A stretch of 43,594 nucleotides of DNA from Thermoplasmata archaeon (GTDB taxonomy: Archaea > Thermoplasmatota > Thermoplasmata > Sysuiplasmatales > Sysuiplasmataceae). Below the pieces are notes generated by a model. It worked only from the letters and a program-made list of their open reading frames with translations, was not told where the DNA came from and did not search any database. The stretch's first letter is position 1. The number at the start of each line of letters is the position of its first letter. Positions 1-9,829 of this stretch are shown in pieces. The DNA is taken from the NCBI GenBank assembly GCA_021817225.1, contig JAKAVR010000012.1, forward strand, positions 1 through 43,594, given 5' to 3'. A program made the position numbers and the translations under genes.

Positions 1-919
1 GATTGAGCCACGATGCGTTTGTCGGTGTGGGTGCGAAGGAGACGCTGTTCTTCTTCGCCCATTTCACTATGTCCTCTGTTACATGTGCTGACAGATTGTC
101 CATTACGATGTAGATGCGCTGTTCCGCAGGATAGTGGCGGCGCAGCTCGATGAAGAACGAGAGCATGTTCTTCGAAAGCTTCCTTCTCCTCAGCCTTCCG
201 AAGAATGTACCGTGATGGTAGTTAAAAGCACATAGAAATTGCCTTGTACCGTTCTTCCTTGTGTATGTGGCAGGGACAGAGGCAGGGTGTCCCTGCATTC
301 GCCAGCCCCTTCCACCCTTCGGCCTCAGCTCTATTGGACCCATCTCGTCGAATGATATCACAACAGGCGGATTGTGCCTCTTCCTTGTCAGTCCGTCTAT
401 GCGCCTCTTCCTGCTCCCGAAATCGGGATCCCTGCTGTCCTTCCATGTGTGCACTGCCTGGAAGGACAGTGCCTCTGAAGTCAGTACCTTCTGAAGGTTT
501 GAAACGCTGATGTCCGCAACTATCTCCTTCTCGATGAGTGCAGCCCTCAGCTTCCTCAGCGACCACTGGGTGAAGGGGTAGCCGAGTTTAGGCGGGGGTG
601 TCAGCGCCATGTTCACTATCTCAAGCCTTATCTCGTCGTCGAATGTCCTCGGCCTGCCGCCGGCGGCAGGCTTCGGCCTGAGTGAATCGAAGCCGCTGGC
701 GTTGAATGCGTTTATTATGTGCCTGACCCATTCCACCGTCAGGCCAAGCAGCTCTGCTATCTTGGGAGGGGTGAACCCCTGTGCCGAGTGAAGGAGCACC
801 TGAGCCCTTCTGAGCGTCACTACATTGTCTGTTCTCTTTGCAAGCCTGGAGAGGCGCTGCCCCTCCTCGTTTGCCAGTTCACGGACATGCAATACCATGG
901 ACGGGGTATTGCTGTCCAT
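1..919 (-). CDS. IS630-family transposase, 3' end cut by window edge
   Basis: This minus-strand frame is open without interruption from the ATG at 919 to the window edge (306 codons). The N-terminal part is a helix-turn-helix region (about residues 35-75, with KIAELLG and VEWVRHIINAF) followed by a GRPRTFDDEIR linker. The DDE RNase H-like domain follows, with SFDEMG carrying the first Asp and IVMDNLSAHVTEDI carrying the second. The PTNASWLN stretch is the usual lead-in to the motif with the third acidic residue, which lies outside the window. This architecture and motif set are those of IS630/Tc1-type transposases, usually about 340 residues. No frameshift or stop is seen in the visible part, so the element may be active. 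An alternative TTG start at 940 is in frame. The insertion lies directly beside a broken IS110 gene. Confidence 0.88.
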   Translation of the reverse strand, partial: MDSNTPSMVLHVRELANEEGQRLSRLAKRTDNVVTLRRAQVLLHSAQGFTPPKIAELLGLTVEWVRHIINAFNASGFDSLRPKPAAGGRPRTFDDEIRLEIVNMALTPPPKLGYPFTQWSLRKLRAALIEKEIVADISVSNLQKVLTSEALSFQAVHTWKDSRDPDFGSRKRRIDGLTRKRHNPPVVISFDEMGPIELRPKGGRGWRMQGHPASVPATYTRKNGTRQFLCAFNYHHGTFFGRLRRRKLSKNMLSFFIELRRHYPAEQRIYIVMDNLSAHVTEDIVKWAKKNSVSFAPTPTNASWLN

Positions 920-962
920 GGATTCGAATCTTTCGGTCAAAAAGGCAGAAGAGGGTTTTGAA

Positions 963-1340
963 TCACGTCACTAGCGCGTGTATCTGATTCTTCACAAGCG
1001 ACAGCTTGTGACCCATGTCCCTGCGCTGTCTGACGATAAGCCGGAGCATCTCTGCATCTCTCCTGTCAGTCTTAACCTGAGCCCTCGCAATCATTGCCAG
1101 CTTGTTTGGCTCAGCCATGTGCAGCTCCCTTCCCTCCGATATGAGAAGGGATGCAACTGCCTTGCCGGTTGTGCTCGCCTCAAGCACAACGGGAATATTG
1201 CCGTATTGTTTCAGCTCCTTCACAATCTTTTCCCTTGTTGTGGGAAATTTCCATGTCTTTGTATCACTGCCGACATGGGAGGCAGTGATTGTTCTCTTGT
1301 GCACGTCCAGCGCTATGCATTCGGTTGCTACTCCGTTCAT
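963..1340 (-). pseudogene. IS110-family transposase, N-terminal fragment
   Basis: The 125-residue frame from the ATG at 1340 has the start of an IS110-family DEDD transposase: ECIALDVHKRTITAS (first acidic residue), PVVLEASTTG (Glu), and the hallmark HMAEPNKLAMIARAQVKTDRRDAE. It then runs into LVKNQIHALV and stops at 963-965. Intact family members continue for another 200 or more residues, including the C-terminal transposase_20 domain with its catalytic serine, so this is a truncated copy. The break falls at the upstream edge of the IS630 gene, with a TA dinucleotide at 972-973 that could be the IS630 target. The missing C-terminal half might lie beyond the left edge of the window. The frame stays open upstream to 1460, but that part does not resemble IS110. 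Confidence 0.8.
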
Positions 1341-1519
1341 TTCGTTCCTTCTGCAAACCTGCCCGGATCTCAACATTCTCCCGTACGTCCTTGATGGACA
1401 GATGGACCCGTCGTTAGGGCGGTCAGACTGCCAGGCGCACACTGAGTGCAAATGTGCCAACGGCCGCCCAGGCTCGGTCTTGCAAACCCCGGATGAGGTT
1501 TTGTGGTAAAGGAGGTTTT

Positions 1520-1732
1520 CACGTCCACTGCCATCTGGGAGGAGAGTTTGAATTTCTCCCTTACATCATGGTAGACGAATGTGTGCAGCTGATATGTGCT
1601 GAAGCACTTCTCCCTGAAGGCGACTGCAGCAATGTGGTTGCATGCACTGTTGAACACATCGACAGTTTTGAGCAGCATCGCACGCTGCTCCCCGTCAGGG
1701 ACAAGCCTGACCATAAGGGTCTGGAGCATCAT
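1520..1732 (-). pseudogene. tnpB: IS200/IS605 TnpB (OrfB) N-terminal fragment
   Basis: From the ATG pair at 1732/1729 the frame reads LQTLMVRLVPDGEQRAMLL, then FNSACNHIAAVAFREK, YQLHTFVYHDVREKF and KLSSQMAV. This is the typical N-terminal wedge/helical region of TnpB (LKVRLYPT..Q..LL...FN.AC, LRE.F.LSAQMA). After about position 1520 the similarity stops, and there is no RuvC domain or zinc finger anywhere nearby. Only about 70 of roughly 400 residues remain, so the gene is dead. A perfect 8-base inverted repeat at 1776-1793, just upstream, matches the position of a left-end hairpin of this IS family. The downstream junction leads into the IS110 fragment. Confidence 0.75.
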
Positions 1733-1775
1733 TCCATGGAAGTAAACAATCACTATAAGGGATTCGATGCTCCTT

Positions 1776-1793
1776 CACCGTTTGAAAACGGTG
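1776..1793. repeat. Palindromic hairpin, candidate IS200/IS605 left end
   Basis: The arms CACCGTTT and AAACGGTG form a perfect 8-base inverted repeat around a two-base centre. It lies about 45-60 bases upstream of the TnpB fragment start. IS200/IS605 elements carry subterminal imperfect palindromes of this kind that are bound by TnpA. It also lies next to where similarity to the neighbouring RNA-ligase-like gene ends (about 1830), as expected for an element boundary. Confidence 0.5.
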
Positions 1794-1829
1794 GTATCCG
1801 CGCCGGGGTGGAATCATGAAGCTCTTTTG

Positions 1830-2011
1830 CATTTTGCAGACCTCTTTGACGGGTCCTTCCCATTTCATACTCTCGTCAAGCCCGGTCTGAGACTTGACTG
1901 TAATGTGAGGCTCAATGATGTCGGGAAACCTGTTACCCTCCCATCTCCTCTGGAATTCGGTGATTTTGGACAGGTACACCGGGGAGGCACAACGCCAATC
2001 ACGAATTGCAT
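1830..2011 (-). pseudogene. 2'-5' RNA ligase-like (LigT/YjcG type) N-terminal fragment, frameshifted
   Basis: Two minus-strand frames together give an N-terminus of the 2H phosphoesterase (2'-5' RNA ligase-like) kind. The first, from the ATG at 2011, reads MQFVIGVVPP. After a frameshift near 1980 the second continues VYLSKITEFQRRWEGNRFPDI and then IEPHITVKSQTGL, which contains the first HxT motif (HIT). The second HxT motif and the rest of the fold (normally about 170-180 residues in total) are missing. Similarity ends near 1830, beside the TnpB element, which probably interrupted the gene. Assignment rests on the PPHITVK-like motif and the hydrophobic N-terminal strand, so it is moderately sure. 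Confidence 0.55.
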
Positions 2012-2277
2012 ATTTTCATTTCCTTGAGTTCAAGCTGTTTGGTGCTTTTCTTCCCTGTCGCATGCAGTTGATGCCTGCGTGGTCGCTGTGGACGGGGATC
2101 TGAGTTCTACGGTTCATGTTGATAGCCGGATTCAATAATAGAAAGTTACCATGCAGCTTAACGCGGGGCATCCGGAATCTGGCCTGTTCGTCGCAGCTGG
2201 ACACTCAGCTGCATCAAGCGCCAGCAAGTGCATGCCTCGTGAGAATGGAACTTTGTTCGAAACTTATCAAAAAACCC

Positions 2278-2284
2278 TTTTATA
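2278..2284 (+). promoter_or_regulatory. TATA box for the small Ala/Gly-rich gene
   Basis: TTTTATA is centred about 28 bases before the ATG at 2309. In archaea this spacing places the transcription start at or next to the start codon, which implies a leaderless mRNA and supports the small gene being real. Confidence 0.6.
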
Positions 2285-2308
2285 CCCTGTAGCTGAAATT
2301 GTGTGCTC

Positions 2309-2554
2309 ATGACAGGAATAGCAATTGCAAGTGCGGTAGGAACGGCATTGGCCGCAGCCGGCATCGGAGTGGCATCCCTTGCAGCGGGCCATCCCGGAGG
2401 GCTTGCAACAGCACTCCAGCATATTCCGGCAATGGCACCCGGCGGTTCGGTTGTGTCGGCTGTCCAGAACGCACTTCAGGGCGCGGCTTCCAGCATAGGA
2501 TCGGCCGTTTCTGCAGCCGCGAAGGACATAGTCAAGGCATTCAGGAGCATCTGA
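2309..2554 (+). CDS. Small Ala/Gly/Ser-rich hydrophobic protein, unknown function
   Basis: An 81-residue protein that I do not recognise. The first ~28 residues are a very hydrophobic Ala/Gly/Ile/Val stretch with small-residue spacing (GTALAAAGIGVASLAAG), long enough to cross a membrane. They end in GHPGG. The second half (about residues 30-81) contains SVVSAVQNALQGAASSIGSA and ends in the basic, amphipathic KDIVKAFRSI. A GTG at 2303 is in frame, but the ATG at 2309 fits the TATA box at 2278-2284 better. It has its own promoter and no operon partner. The double glycine and amphipathic tail recall pore-forming or bacteriocin-like peptides and some viral coat proteins; this is only a resemblance in composition. 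Confidence 0.55.
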   Translation: MTGIAIASAVGTALAAAGIGVASLAAGHPGGLATALQHIPAMAPGGSVVSAVQNALQGAASSIGSAVSAAAKDIVKAFRSI

Positions 2555-2733
2555 ACTACTGGCCTGCCTTGCATGTGATCTCTGCTTCTTCATGAAACAC
2601 ACGCAACGTCCGGAATGAAGAGGCAGCGGATCACACTCTTTTCTGGCACCGGTTTTCCAGGCAGGGAGCATTTTCATCAAAAGCTGTCTTCTGCCAGATG
2701 GATGCAGTCACCCGGGCACCGCGGCGGCTGGTT

Positions 2734-3192
2734 TCATTTCTTGTTTTCCCTGTTGTACGTGCCTGCGGTGACGCCGCAGGATATGTTGAGCCTGTTCCAG
2801 CAGTTGATTGTATTGATACACATGAGCAGCTTCACGAACTCTGCTTCCGTGAAATGCTTCATCACATTCTCGAAGATGCTGTCCGGAACACCAGAGTCCG
2901 ATATCCTTGTGACAGCCTCCGACAGCTCCAGCGCGGCCCTTTCTGCATCGGCGTAGAAGGGGGAATCCCTCCAGGCAGGCAATGTGAATATTCTCCTCGG
3001 CTCCTCGCCGAGGGCCAGTGCGTCCTGGGTATGCATGTCAAGGCAATGGGCGCATCCGTTGATCTGTGAGCATCTTATCTTGATCAGTTCCATCAGTTTA
3101 CTGTCCAGTCCGGAATTGCTGACATAGTCCTGCATGCTGCGCATTGCATTGTATGCCTCCGGCTCGGCTTTGGCATAGCGGATCCTGACCAT
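2734..3192 (-). CDS. Carboxymuconolactone decarboxylase / AhpD-like protein
   Basis: A 152-residue cytosolic protein of the AhpD-like superfamily. The redox/proton-relay motif CAHCLDMHTQDA (CxxC followed by H three residues on) sits at about residues 48-59, preceded by ELIKIRCSQINGC as in the family. Members act as thiol-dependent peroxidase components or decarboxylases. With CxxC and His present, a peroxidase/thiol-reductase-like role is more likely than muconolactone decarboxylation (inference). The C-terminal helix region (FENVMKHFTEAEFVKLLMCINTINCWNRLNI) is also typical. A TATA box (TTATACT on the minus strand, 3215-3221) lies about 26 bases before the ATG, so the mRNA is probably leaderless and the gene monocistronic. 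Confidence 0.88.
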   Translation of the reverse strand: MVRIRYAKAEPEAYNAMRSMQDYVSNSGLDSKLMELIKIRCSQINGCAHCLDMHTQDALALGEEPRRIFTLPAWRDSPFYADAERAALELSEAVTRISDSGVPDSIFENVMKHFTEAEFVKLLMCINTINCWNRLNISCGVTAGTYNRENKK

Positions 3193-3214
3193 CTGACGGG
3201 GAAAGTGGTGCAGA

Positions 3215-3221
3215 GTATAAG
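3215..3221 (-). promoter_or_regulatory. TATA box of the AhpD-like gene
   Basis: Reading on the minus strand, GCTTATACTC is centred about 26 bases before the ATG at 3192, the canonical archaeal distance for a leaderless transcript. Confidence 0.6.
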
Positions 3222-3368
3222 CAGCTATTCCTGATGCTGGGCACCATGCTTTCGACAGGGAGCGAGAGATTGCGCATTCGATGCCTGTAAAATAACTGAC
3301 TTATACCCGCTGCGTAAGAATAGTCGGGTCCAGAGGGCCAGGGCTAATAACTCGGAGTTCAGTTACAA

Positions 3369-5051
3369 ATGGCGGCAGAGAAAAATCAGTCATCTCACTT
3401 ATCAACGCGAACCACAGGCGTTCTCCACGTTCGATTGTTCTTTTACTCGGTGTTTGCAGCCATCTACGTTGCCACGGAAGTAGCCCTCGGCTGGTTCGTG
3501 ATCAAATGGACTCATGCTCCCTCGGTTGCCCTGTTCGCCATTCTTTCAGTCCTCTTCTTTGGCGGCTCCTACGGCTTGGCCAGGCAGCTTGTCGCCCTCC
3601 TCGTGCGTTACAGGCCGCTGCGGTCCCTGGACCATTCACCCAGGGACAGGAGAGTCGCTCTTCTTTATGCCACAATGAACGACGTGGTTCCCGAATGCCT
3701 GCACTCAATATCGCAGGACTACCCGTGCGACGTGTTCGTGCTCGATGACTCGACTTCTCAAGAGGCTAGAAACACCGTGGACAGCATCTCGGCCGAAAAG
3801 CATTTCACAGTAATCAGGAGGGACAAGAGGAGGGGGTTCAAGGCAGGTGCCATAAACGACTGGCTTATTTCGCATGGCGCAGGATATGACTACATAGTCC
3901 TGCTTGATGCAGACTCCTACCTTCCATTCGACTGGGTCGGGGAGACGCTGAAATACGCCGAACACCCCGACAACAGCGATGTTGCCATTTTCCAGGGACT
4001 CATTAACATATGGAATCTGGACACAAGGTTCGTCCAGACGCTTGCCTCGATGTCCCGCATAGGGCAGTTCGTGTGGGAGCAGCAGCTGGCCAACGCACTC
4101 GATGCTGTCTTCTGCTACGGCCACAACGTAATGTTGAGAGTTGATGCACTCAATCACATCGGGGGTTTCGTGGAGGGCTATGTGTCGGAGGATTTCGCAA
4201 CAGCTGTCGCGCTAGCGGACATAGGATGGCATTCGAGGTTTGTTCCTCTGCACACATACGAGGCGATGCCCGAAAACGTCCGCGGCTTCATCAGAAGGCA
4301 GAACAAGTGGACGCGCGGTTCAATGGAGTTTTTCGGTTTCTCGATGGAATCGAAAATAAGCAGTGGCCGCAAGCTTCACCTGATGCAGATACCAGTGGGC
4401 CATATCACAAACCTGCTCCTCCCGATTGGCATGATTCTCACCGTCTACGGGTTTGCATCAACGCCCGCGGGGGCGGCTGCATTCCTGTACTCACTTCTGC
4501 TGAATCCGCCCGGTGTAATATGGTCGGTGCCAATACTCAGGTTCATGATAGTGTTTGGAGTGCTTGCCTTCATTCCAACCCTGGCCGTCAGGGTCAAGTG
4601 CGGAATAAAATGGGAGGCGGTCATAAGGCACAGGTGGTTGAGCTCGGCGATAAGCACCTTATCGATGCCTTATGAGTTCAAGAGCATGCTCTCATACTTC
4701 ATAACAGGGCTGAAGACCATTCCTGTAACGCCGAAGAACGAGAAGCCCCTCTCCGTGCACGAGGTTCTCGGCCTGTCTGTGTATTCATTCATGCTTGAAG
4801 GCATTCTAATCTCAGGCATATTCTTATTCAACCCGCTTGCCTCAGTGTTCAACTCACCATGGCTAATCCCGATGGTCATCTCTCCCCTGATCATAATGAG
4901 ATTCGGCGGGAAGTCCAGCTACTTCTCAGTGGCAAACAACGAAATGCTTGAGAAGGTCGGGGCATCATGCCTCTTCCCCAACCCTATTGGGGTCAACGCG
5001 CTTCTGAAAAACGCGTTGTCACGACACAGGCAGGCAACCCTTTCAGAATGA
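3369..5051 (+). CDS. Membrane family-2 glycosyltransferase, cellulose-synthase-like
   Basis: A 560-residue polytopic membrane enzyme. Two transmembrane helices at about residues 20-70 precede a cytosolic GT-A domain. That domain has VFVLDDS (about residue 125), LLDADSY (the metal-binding DxD, about 180), VSEDFATA (catalytic base region, about 274) and RRQNKWTRG (about 307-315), the counterpart of the Q/RxxRW motif of processive synthases. Several more helices follow from about residue 340. It should transfer sugar from a nucleotide-sugar to a growing surface polysaccharide or glycolipid; the substrate cannot be read from sequence. No partner gene for polysaccharide export adjoins it. A TATA-like CTAATAA lies at 3344-3350, and another (TTATACC) at 3301-3307. 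Confidence 0.88.
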   Translation: MAAEKNQSSHLSTRTTGVLHVRLFFYSVFAAIYVATEVALGWFVIKWTHAPSVALFAILSVLFFGGSYGLARQLVALLVRYRPLRSLDHSPRDRRVALLYATMNDVVPECLHSISQDYPCDVFVLDDSTSQEARNTVDSISAEKHFTVIRRDKRRGFKAGAINDWLISHGAGYDYIVLLDADSYLPFDWVGETLKYAEHPDNSDVAIFQGLINIWNLDTRFVQTLASMSRIGQFVWEQQLANALDAVFCYGHNVMLRVDALNHIGGFVEGYVSEDFATAVALADIGWHSRFVPLHTYEAMPENVRGFIRRQNKWTRGSMEFFGFSMESKISSGRKLHLMQIPVGHITNLLLPIGMILTVYGFASTPAGAAAFLYSLLLNPPGVIWSVPILRFMIVFGVLAFIPTLAVRVKCGIKWEAVIRHRWLSSAISTLSMPYEFKSMLSYFITGLKTIPVTPKNEKPLSVHEVLGLSVYSFMLEGILISGIFLFNPLASVFNSPWLIPMVISPLIIMRFGGKSSYFSVANNEMLEKVGASCLFPNPIGVNALLKNALSRHRQATLSE

Positions 5052-5134
5052 GTCGCTGCCATGCGCCTGCGCCCGTCGGTTCGCATTGCCTGCGTTGTGT
5101 TTAAGTGCATTAAGGTGAATCAAGTCTCGATAAA

Positions 5135-5599
5135 ATGCCCTTAGAGCATCCGATGGGTCTGAACTCCATACTGGTGGCCGTGGATCCCTCCAAGAAGTCG
5201 GTAAAGGCGCTTGAATTCTCTTTCAAGCTGCTGAGGGGCAACAAGAACGCCAGGCTGTACATACTGAACGCGGTGAACCCGATGCTTCTCAGAGTCAGCG
5301 GTGATGCCCCCCAGGCAGGCATTATGGTTGTGGAAAGGCAGGAAGAGGAGCTCGAGGAGGCAAAAAAGCTTGTCAAGAAGGCAGTTGCACACGCGAAGGC
5401 AAACGGCATACTGAATGTCGAGGGAATAGTGAGGGAACAGGATCCTGTCAAGGCGATAATCCAGGCAGCAGACAGGATAAAGCCGGATCTCATTATCCTT
5501 GGCAACCGCGGAAGGTCGTTCAGAAGAGGCATATTCTTCGGATCTGTTTCGCAGCGGGTGTCTGCCGATTCGCCCGTCTCCGTGCTCATCGTCAAGTGA
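5135..5599 (+). CDS. Universal stress protein, UspA family
   Basis: A 154-residue cytosolic protein with the Usp fold. It has an N-terminal strand SILVAVDPSKKS with the ATP-contacting Asp, a long charged helix (ERQEEELEEAKKLVKKAV), LIILGNRGRSFRRGIFFGS (the GxxGx9GS ATP-binding loop) and a C-terminal SPVSVLIVK strand. The complete loop suggests the ATP-binding subclass. A TTTAAG TATA-like box at 5100-5105 lies about 32 bases upstream, favouring the ATG at 5135, though an in-frame ATG at 5153 would also give a normal-length family member. Its 3' end overlaps the convergent alcohol dehydrogenase gene by 8 bases. Confidence 0.92.
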   Translation: MPLEHPMGLNSILVAVDPSKKSVKALEFSFKLLRGNKNARLYILNAVNPMLLRVSGDAPQAGIMVVERQEEELEEAKKLVKKAVAHAKANGILNVEGIVREQDPVKAIIQAADRIKPDLIILGNRGRSFRRGIFFGSVSQRVSADSPVSVLIVK

Positions 5600-6599
5600 T
5601 TTTCAGGACTGCTGCCCCGTTTATCTTCCCTTTTTTCAGCTTCCGTAGGACACTGTTTGCATGGCCCAGATCCTCCACAACAACTTCGCTCCTGACACCC
5701 AGCCTGAAAGCCATGCCGATGAACTCGATCGCATCCGCCCTCGTGTTTGCTTCGACACTGAAGAGCCTTCTCTCATTGAAAAGGTGAGTCTTGTAGTCCA
5801 TTTCCGGGACATGGTCCAGATGGACCGCCGGGACGGCGACACTTCCACCTGGTCTTATGCATTCCAGAGCAAGTTTGGCGACATCTCCTGCGGGCGCGAA
5901 CACTATTGCGGAGTCAAATTTCCTGCCTATCTCCTTCGGTGTATCCTGCCCCGAAATCCACGTTTCCGCCGCACCGAGCCTCCTGGCGAGCTTCAGGTGC
6001 TCTTCGCTCCTTGAAACAACACACACATCAATCCCCATCTTTGATGCCACCTGGGTCGTTATATGGGCAGAGCCCCCGAAGCCGAATATGCCCAGCCTCC
6101 CTCCGGGCGGAGGCATGGCAAGCTTCAGCGCCCTGTATCCGATTATGCCGGAGCAGAGCAGCGGTGCCGTCTTTTCCGGGTCTGCTCCCTCGGGCAGTTT
6201 CAGCACATATCCCTCCATTCCGGTCGCATATTCCGCATATCCGCCATTCACCGAGTAGCCTGTGAACTCCTTTTCAGCGCACAGATTCTCCATGCCGTGA
6301 ATGCAGTATTCACATGTCCCGCAGGCGCCGTGCAGCCACATCATACCCACTGTCTGGCCCACGGACACGCTTCCGACCATGCTGCCTGTCTTCTCCACCG
6401 TTCCAACTATCTCATGGCCCGGTATGATGCCTGGCACGACAGCAGGAAGGTCGCCCTCTACTATGTGAAGGTCGGTCCTGCAGACACCGCACGCCTTCAC
6501 CCTGACGAGCACTTCATAGGCCTCTGGTTCCTTCCTCTCCACCTCCTCCTGTTCAAGCCATTTCCCCTCGGTCAAGTTCCTGTGAACCATCGCCATCAT
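5592..6599 (-). CDS. Zinc-dependent alcohol dehydrogenase
   Basis: A 335-residue medium-chain dehydrogenase/reductase of the zinc alcohol dehydrogenase family. The catalytic zinc ligands are visible in CGVCRTDLH (Cys) and PGHEIVGTV (His-Glu). The structural zinc loop is HGACGTCEYCIHGMENLC with four cysteines. The Rossmann dinucleotide loop is LGIFGFGGSAH, and the following strand VCVVSRS has no acidic end, which would fit NADP(H) preference (inference). The closest grouping I would expect is the CAD2-like/AdhP-type alcohol dehydrogenases, which interconvert alcohols and aldehydes. ATG codons at 6599 and 6590 and a TTG at 6611 are possible starts. Promoters of this gene and the divergent acetyltransferase share 6612-6686. 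Confidence 0.92.
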   Translation of the reverse strand: MMAMVHRNLTEGKWLEQEEVERKEPEAYEVLVRVKACGVCRTDLHIVEGDLPAVVPGIIPGHEIVGTVEKTGSMVGSVSVGQTVGMMWLHGACGTCEYCIHGMENLCAEKEFTGYSVNGGYAEYATGMEGYVLKLPEGADPEKTAPLLCSGIIGYRALKLAMPPPGGRLGIFGFGGSAHITTQVASKMGIDVCVVSRSEEHLKLARRLGAAETWISGQDTPKEIGRKFDSAIVFAPAGDVAKLALECIRPGGSVAVPAVHLDHVPEMDYKTHLFNERRLFSVEANTRADAIEFIGMAFRLGVRSEVVVEDLGHANSVLRKLKKGKINGAAVLKIT

Positions 6600-6686
6600 G
6601 TGAGATACCAACCTCTGCCTGTCCGATATCCAGTTGACCGGACGTACCCCAATTATTTTCTATCATAATTGATTATTACGCCCAAA

Positions 6687-7595
6687 ATGATGCAGGTAAT
6701 CGACACAACCACCTCCGAATTTGATATCAGGCCATTTGTGGAGGAATACAGCTCCGCTGTCAGGGCGTTCGGCGAGTCGATATCACCCACCTGGGTGGAC
6801 GACAAACTAAGCAGAATAGCCAACGGGCAGGAATTCTGCATTGGAGCCGTCGAAGAGGGAGCGCTGAAAGGCATACTGAGCTACGGCTACAGGGACATGA
6901 GAGGGGACTCGTTTGTGACATGGGGAGCCGGTGAAGCGGACAGGGAAGGATTGCTGCTCCTGATAAGGGAATACGTGAACAGGTCTCCAAGGGAGTTCAA
7001 GCTCAGGATCAGCGGAATGCATCCGAACATTCGGCAGGAGCTCATGTCCACTGTCTCGGAGAGCCTTGGATTCGTCACCAGGAGTAGATTTGAGATGGTA
7101 TGCCCTCTGGGAGAAGCCTCTTCTTTGCCTGATGAGACAATCAATTACACAACTTCGTCTATAATCAATTATGACGAAACAGTTCTTTCAAGGCTGGACT
7201 GGGAGGCATTCAGCGGCACCACTGACCAGAGGCTCTTCTTCGATACGGAGGAACAGAACAGGAAGATGCTCAAGTCGCTCCTGTCCGGAGACTACGGGCC
7301 GGTGATTTCCGATGCCTCCATTTGCGTGCTGCTCGATGACAGGCCCGAGGCAATGATTGCGGTCACGGATGTCGGCGACAGCGCATTCATAGCCGACATA
7401 GCTGTTTCCAGCAGGCTGAGGCGGAAGGGTGTGGGCAGGTACCTCCTGACCAATGCACTGAAGGCGGCAGGAAGACTGAAGAAGGACAAGATGGTCCTCT
7501 GGGTCTCGGAAGACAACATACCCGCAATATCGCTCTACAAGTCAATGGGTTTCACTGTTTCCAGGACGGGCGTCTACCACATCAAAGCAGAATGA
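6687..7595 (+). CDS. GNAT-family N-acetyltransferase, probable tandem-GNAT
   Basis: The 302-residue protein has a clear GNAT domain at its C-terminus: AFIADIAVSSRLRRKGVGRYLL with the acetyl-CoA pyrophosphate loop (R-R-K-G-V-G), followed by LWVSEDNIPAISLYKSMGF, the usual motif B. The N-terminal half (about residues 1-140) also looks like a degenerate GNAT fold, with FCIGAVEEGALKGILSYGYR, so the protein is probably a pseudo-dimer of two GNAT units. The substrate is unknown. The start at 6687 (ATG ATG) is chosen over an upstream in-frame TTG at 6669 because a TATA-like TTCTATCATAAT lies about 26 bases upstream. Confidence 0.8.
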   Translation: MMQVIDTTTSEFDIRPFVEEYSSAVRAFGESISPTWVDDKLSRIANGQEFCIGAVEEGALKGILSYGYRDMRGDSFVTWGAGEADREGLLLLIREYVNRSPREFKLRISGMHPNIRQELMSTVSESLGFVTRSRFEMVCPLGEASSLPDETINYTTSSIINYDETVLSRLDWEAFSGTTDQRLFFDTEEQNRKMLKSLLSGDYGPVISDASICVLLDDRPEAMIAVTDVGDSAFIADIAVSSRLRRKGVGRYLLTNALKAAGRLKKDKMVLWVSEDNIPAISLYKSMGFTVSRTGVYHIKAE

Positions 7596-9819
<2,224 letters not shown>

Positions 9820-9829
9820 GTGTTGAGCA

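Noticed and set aside
222-566. A 114-codon minus-strand open frame
   Set aside because: It is out of frame with the IS630 transposase, whose own frame is open through the same region and shows DDE motifs.
1370-1519. The tail of the frame following the TnpB-like N-terminus, considered as more TnpB
   Set aside because: Its residues show no TnpB motifs and no RuvC or zinc-finger sequence; it is probably junction sequence.
2303-2308. GTG at 2303 as start of the small Ala/Gly-rich gene
   Set aside because: The ATG two codons on matches the leaderless distance from the TATA box better.
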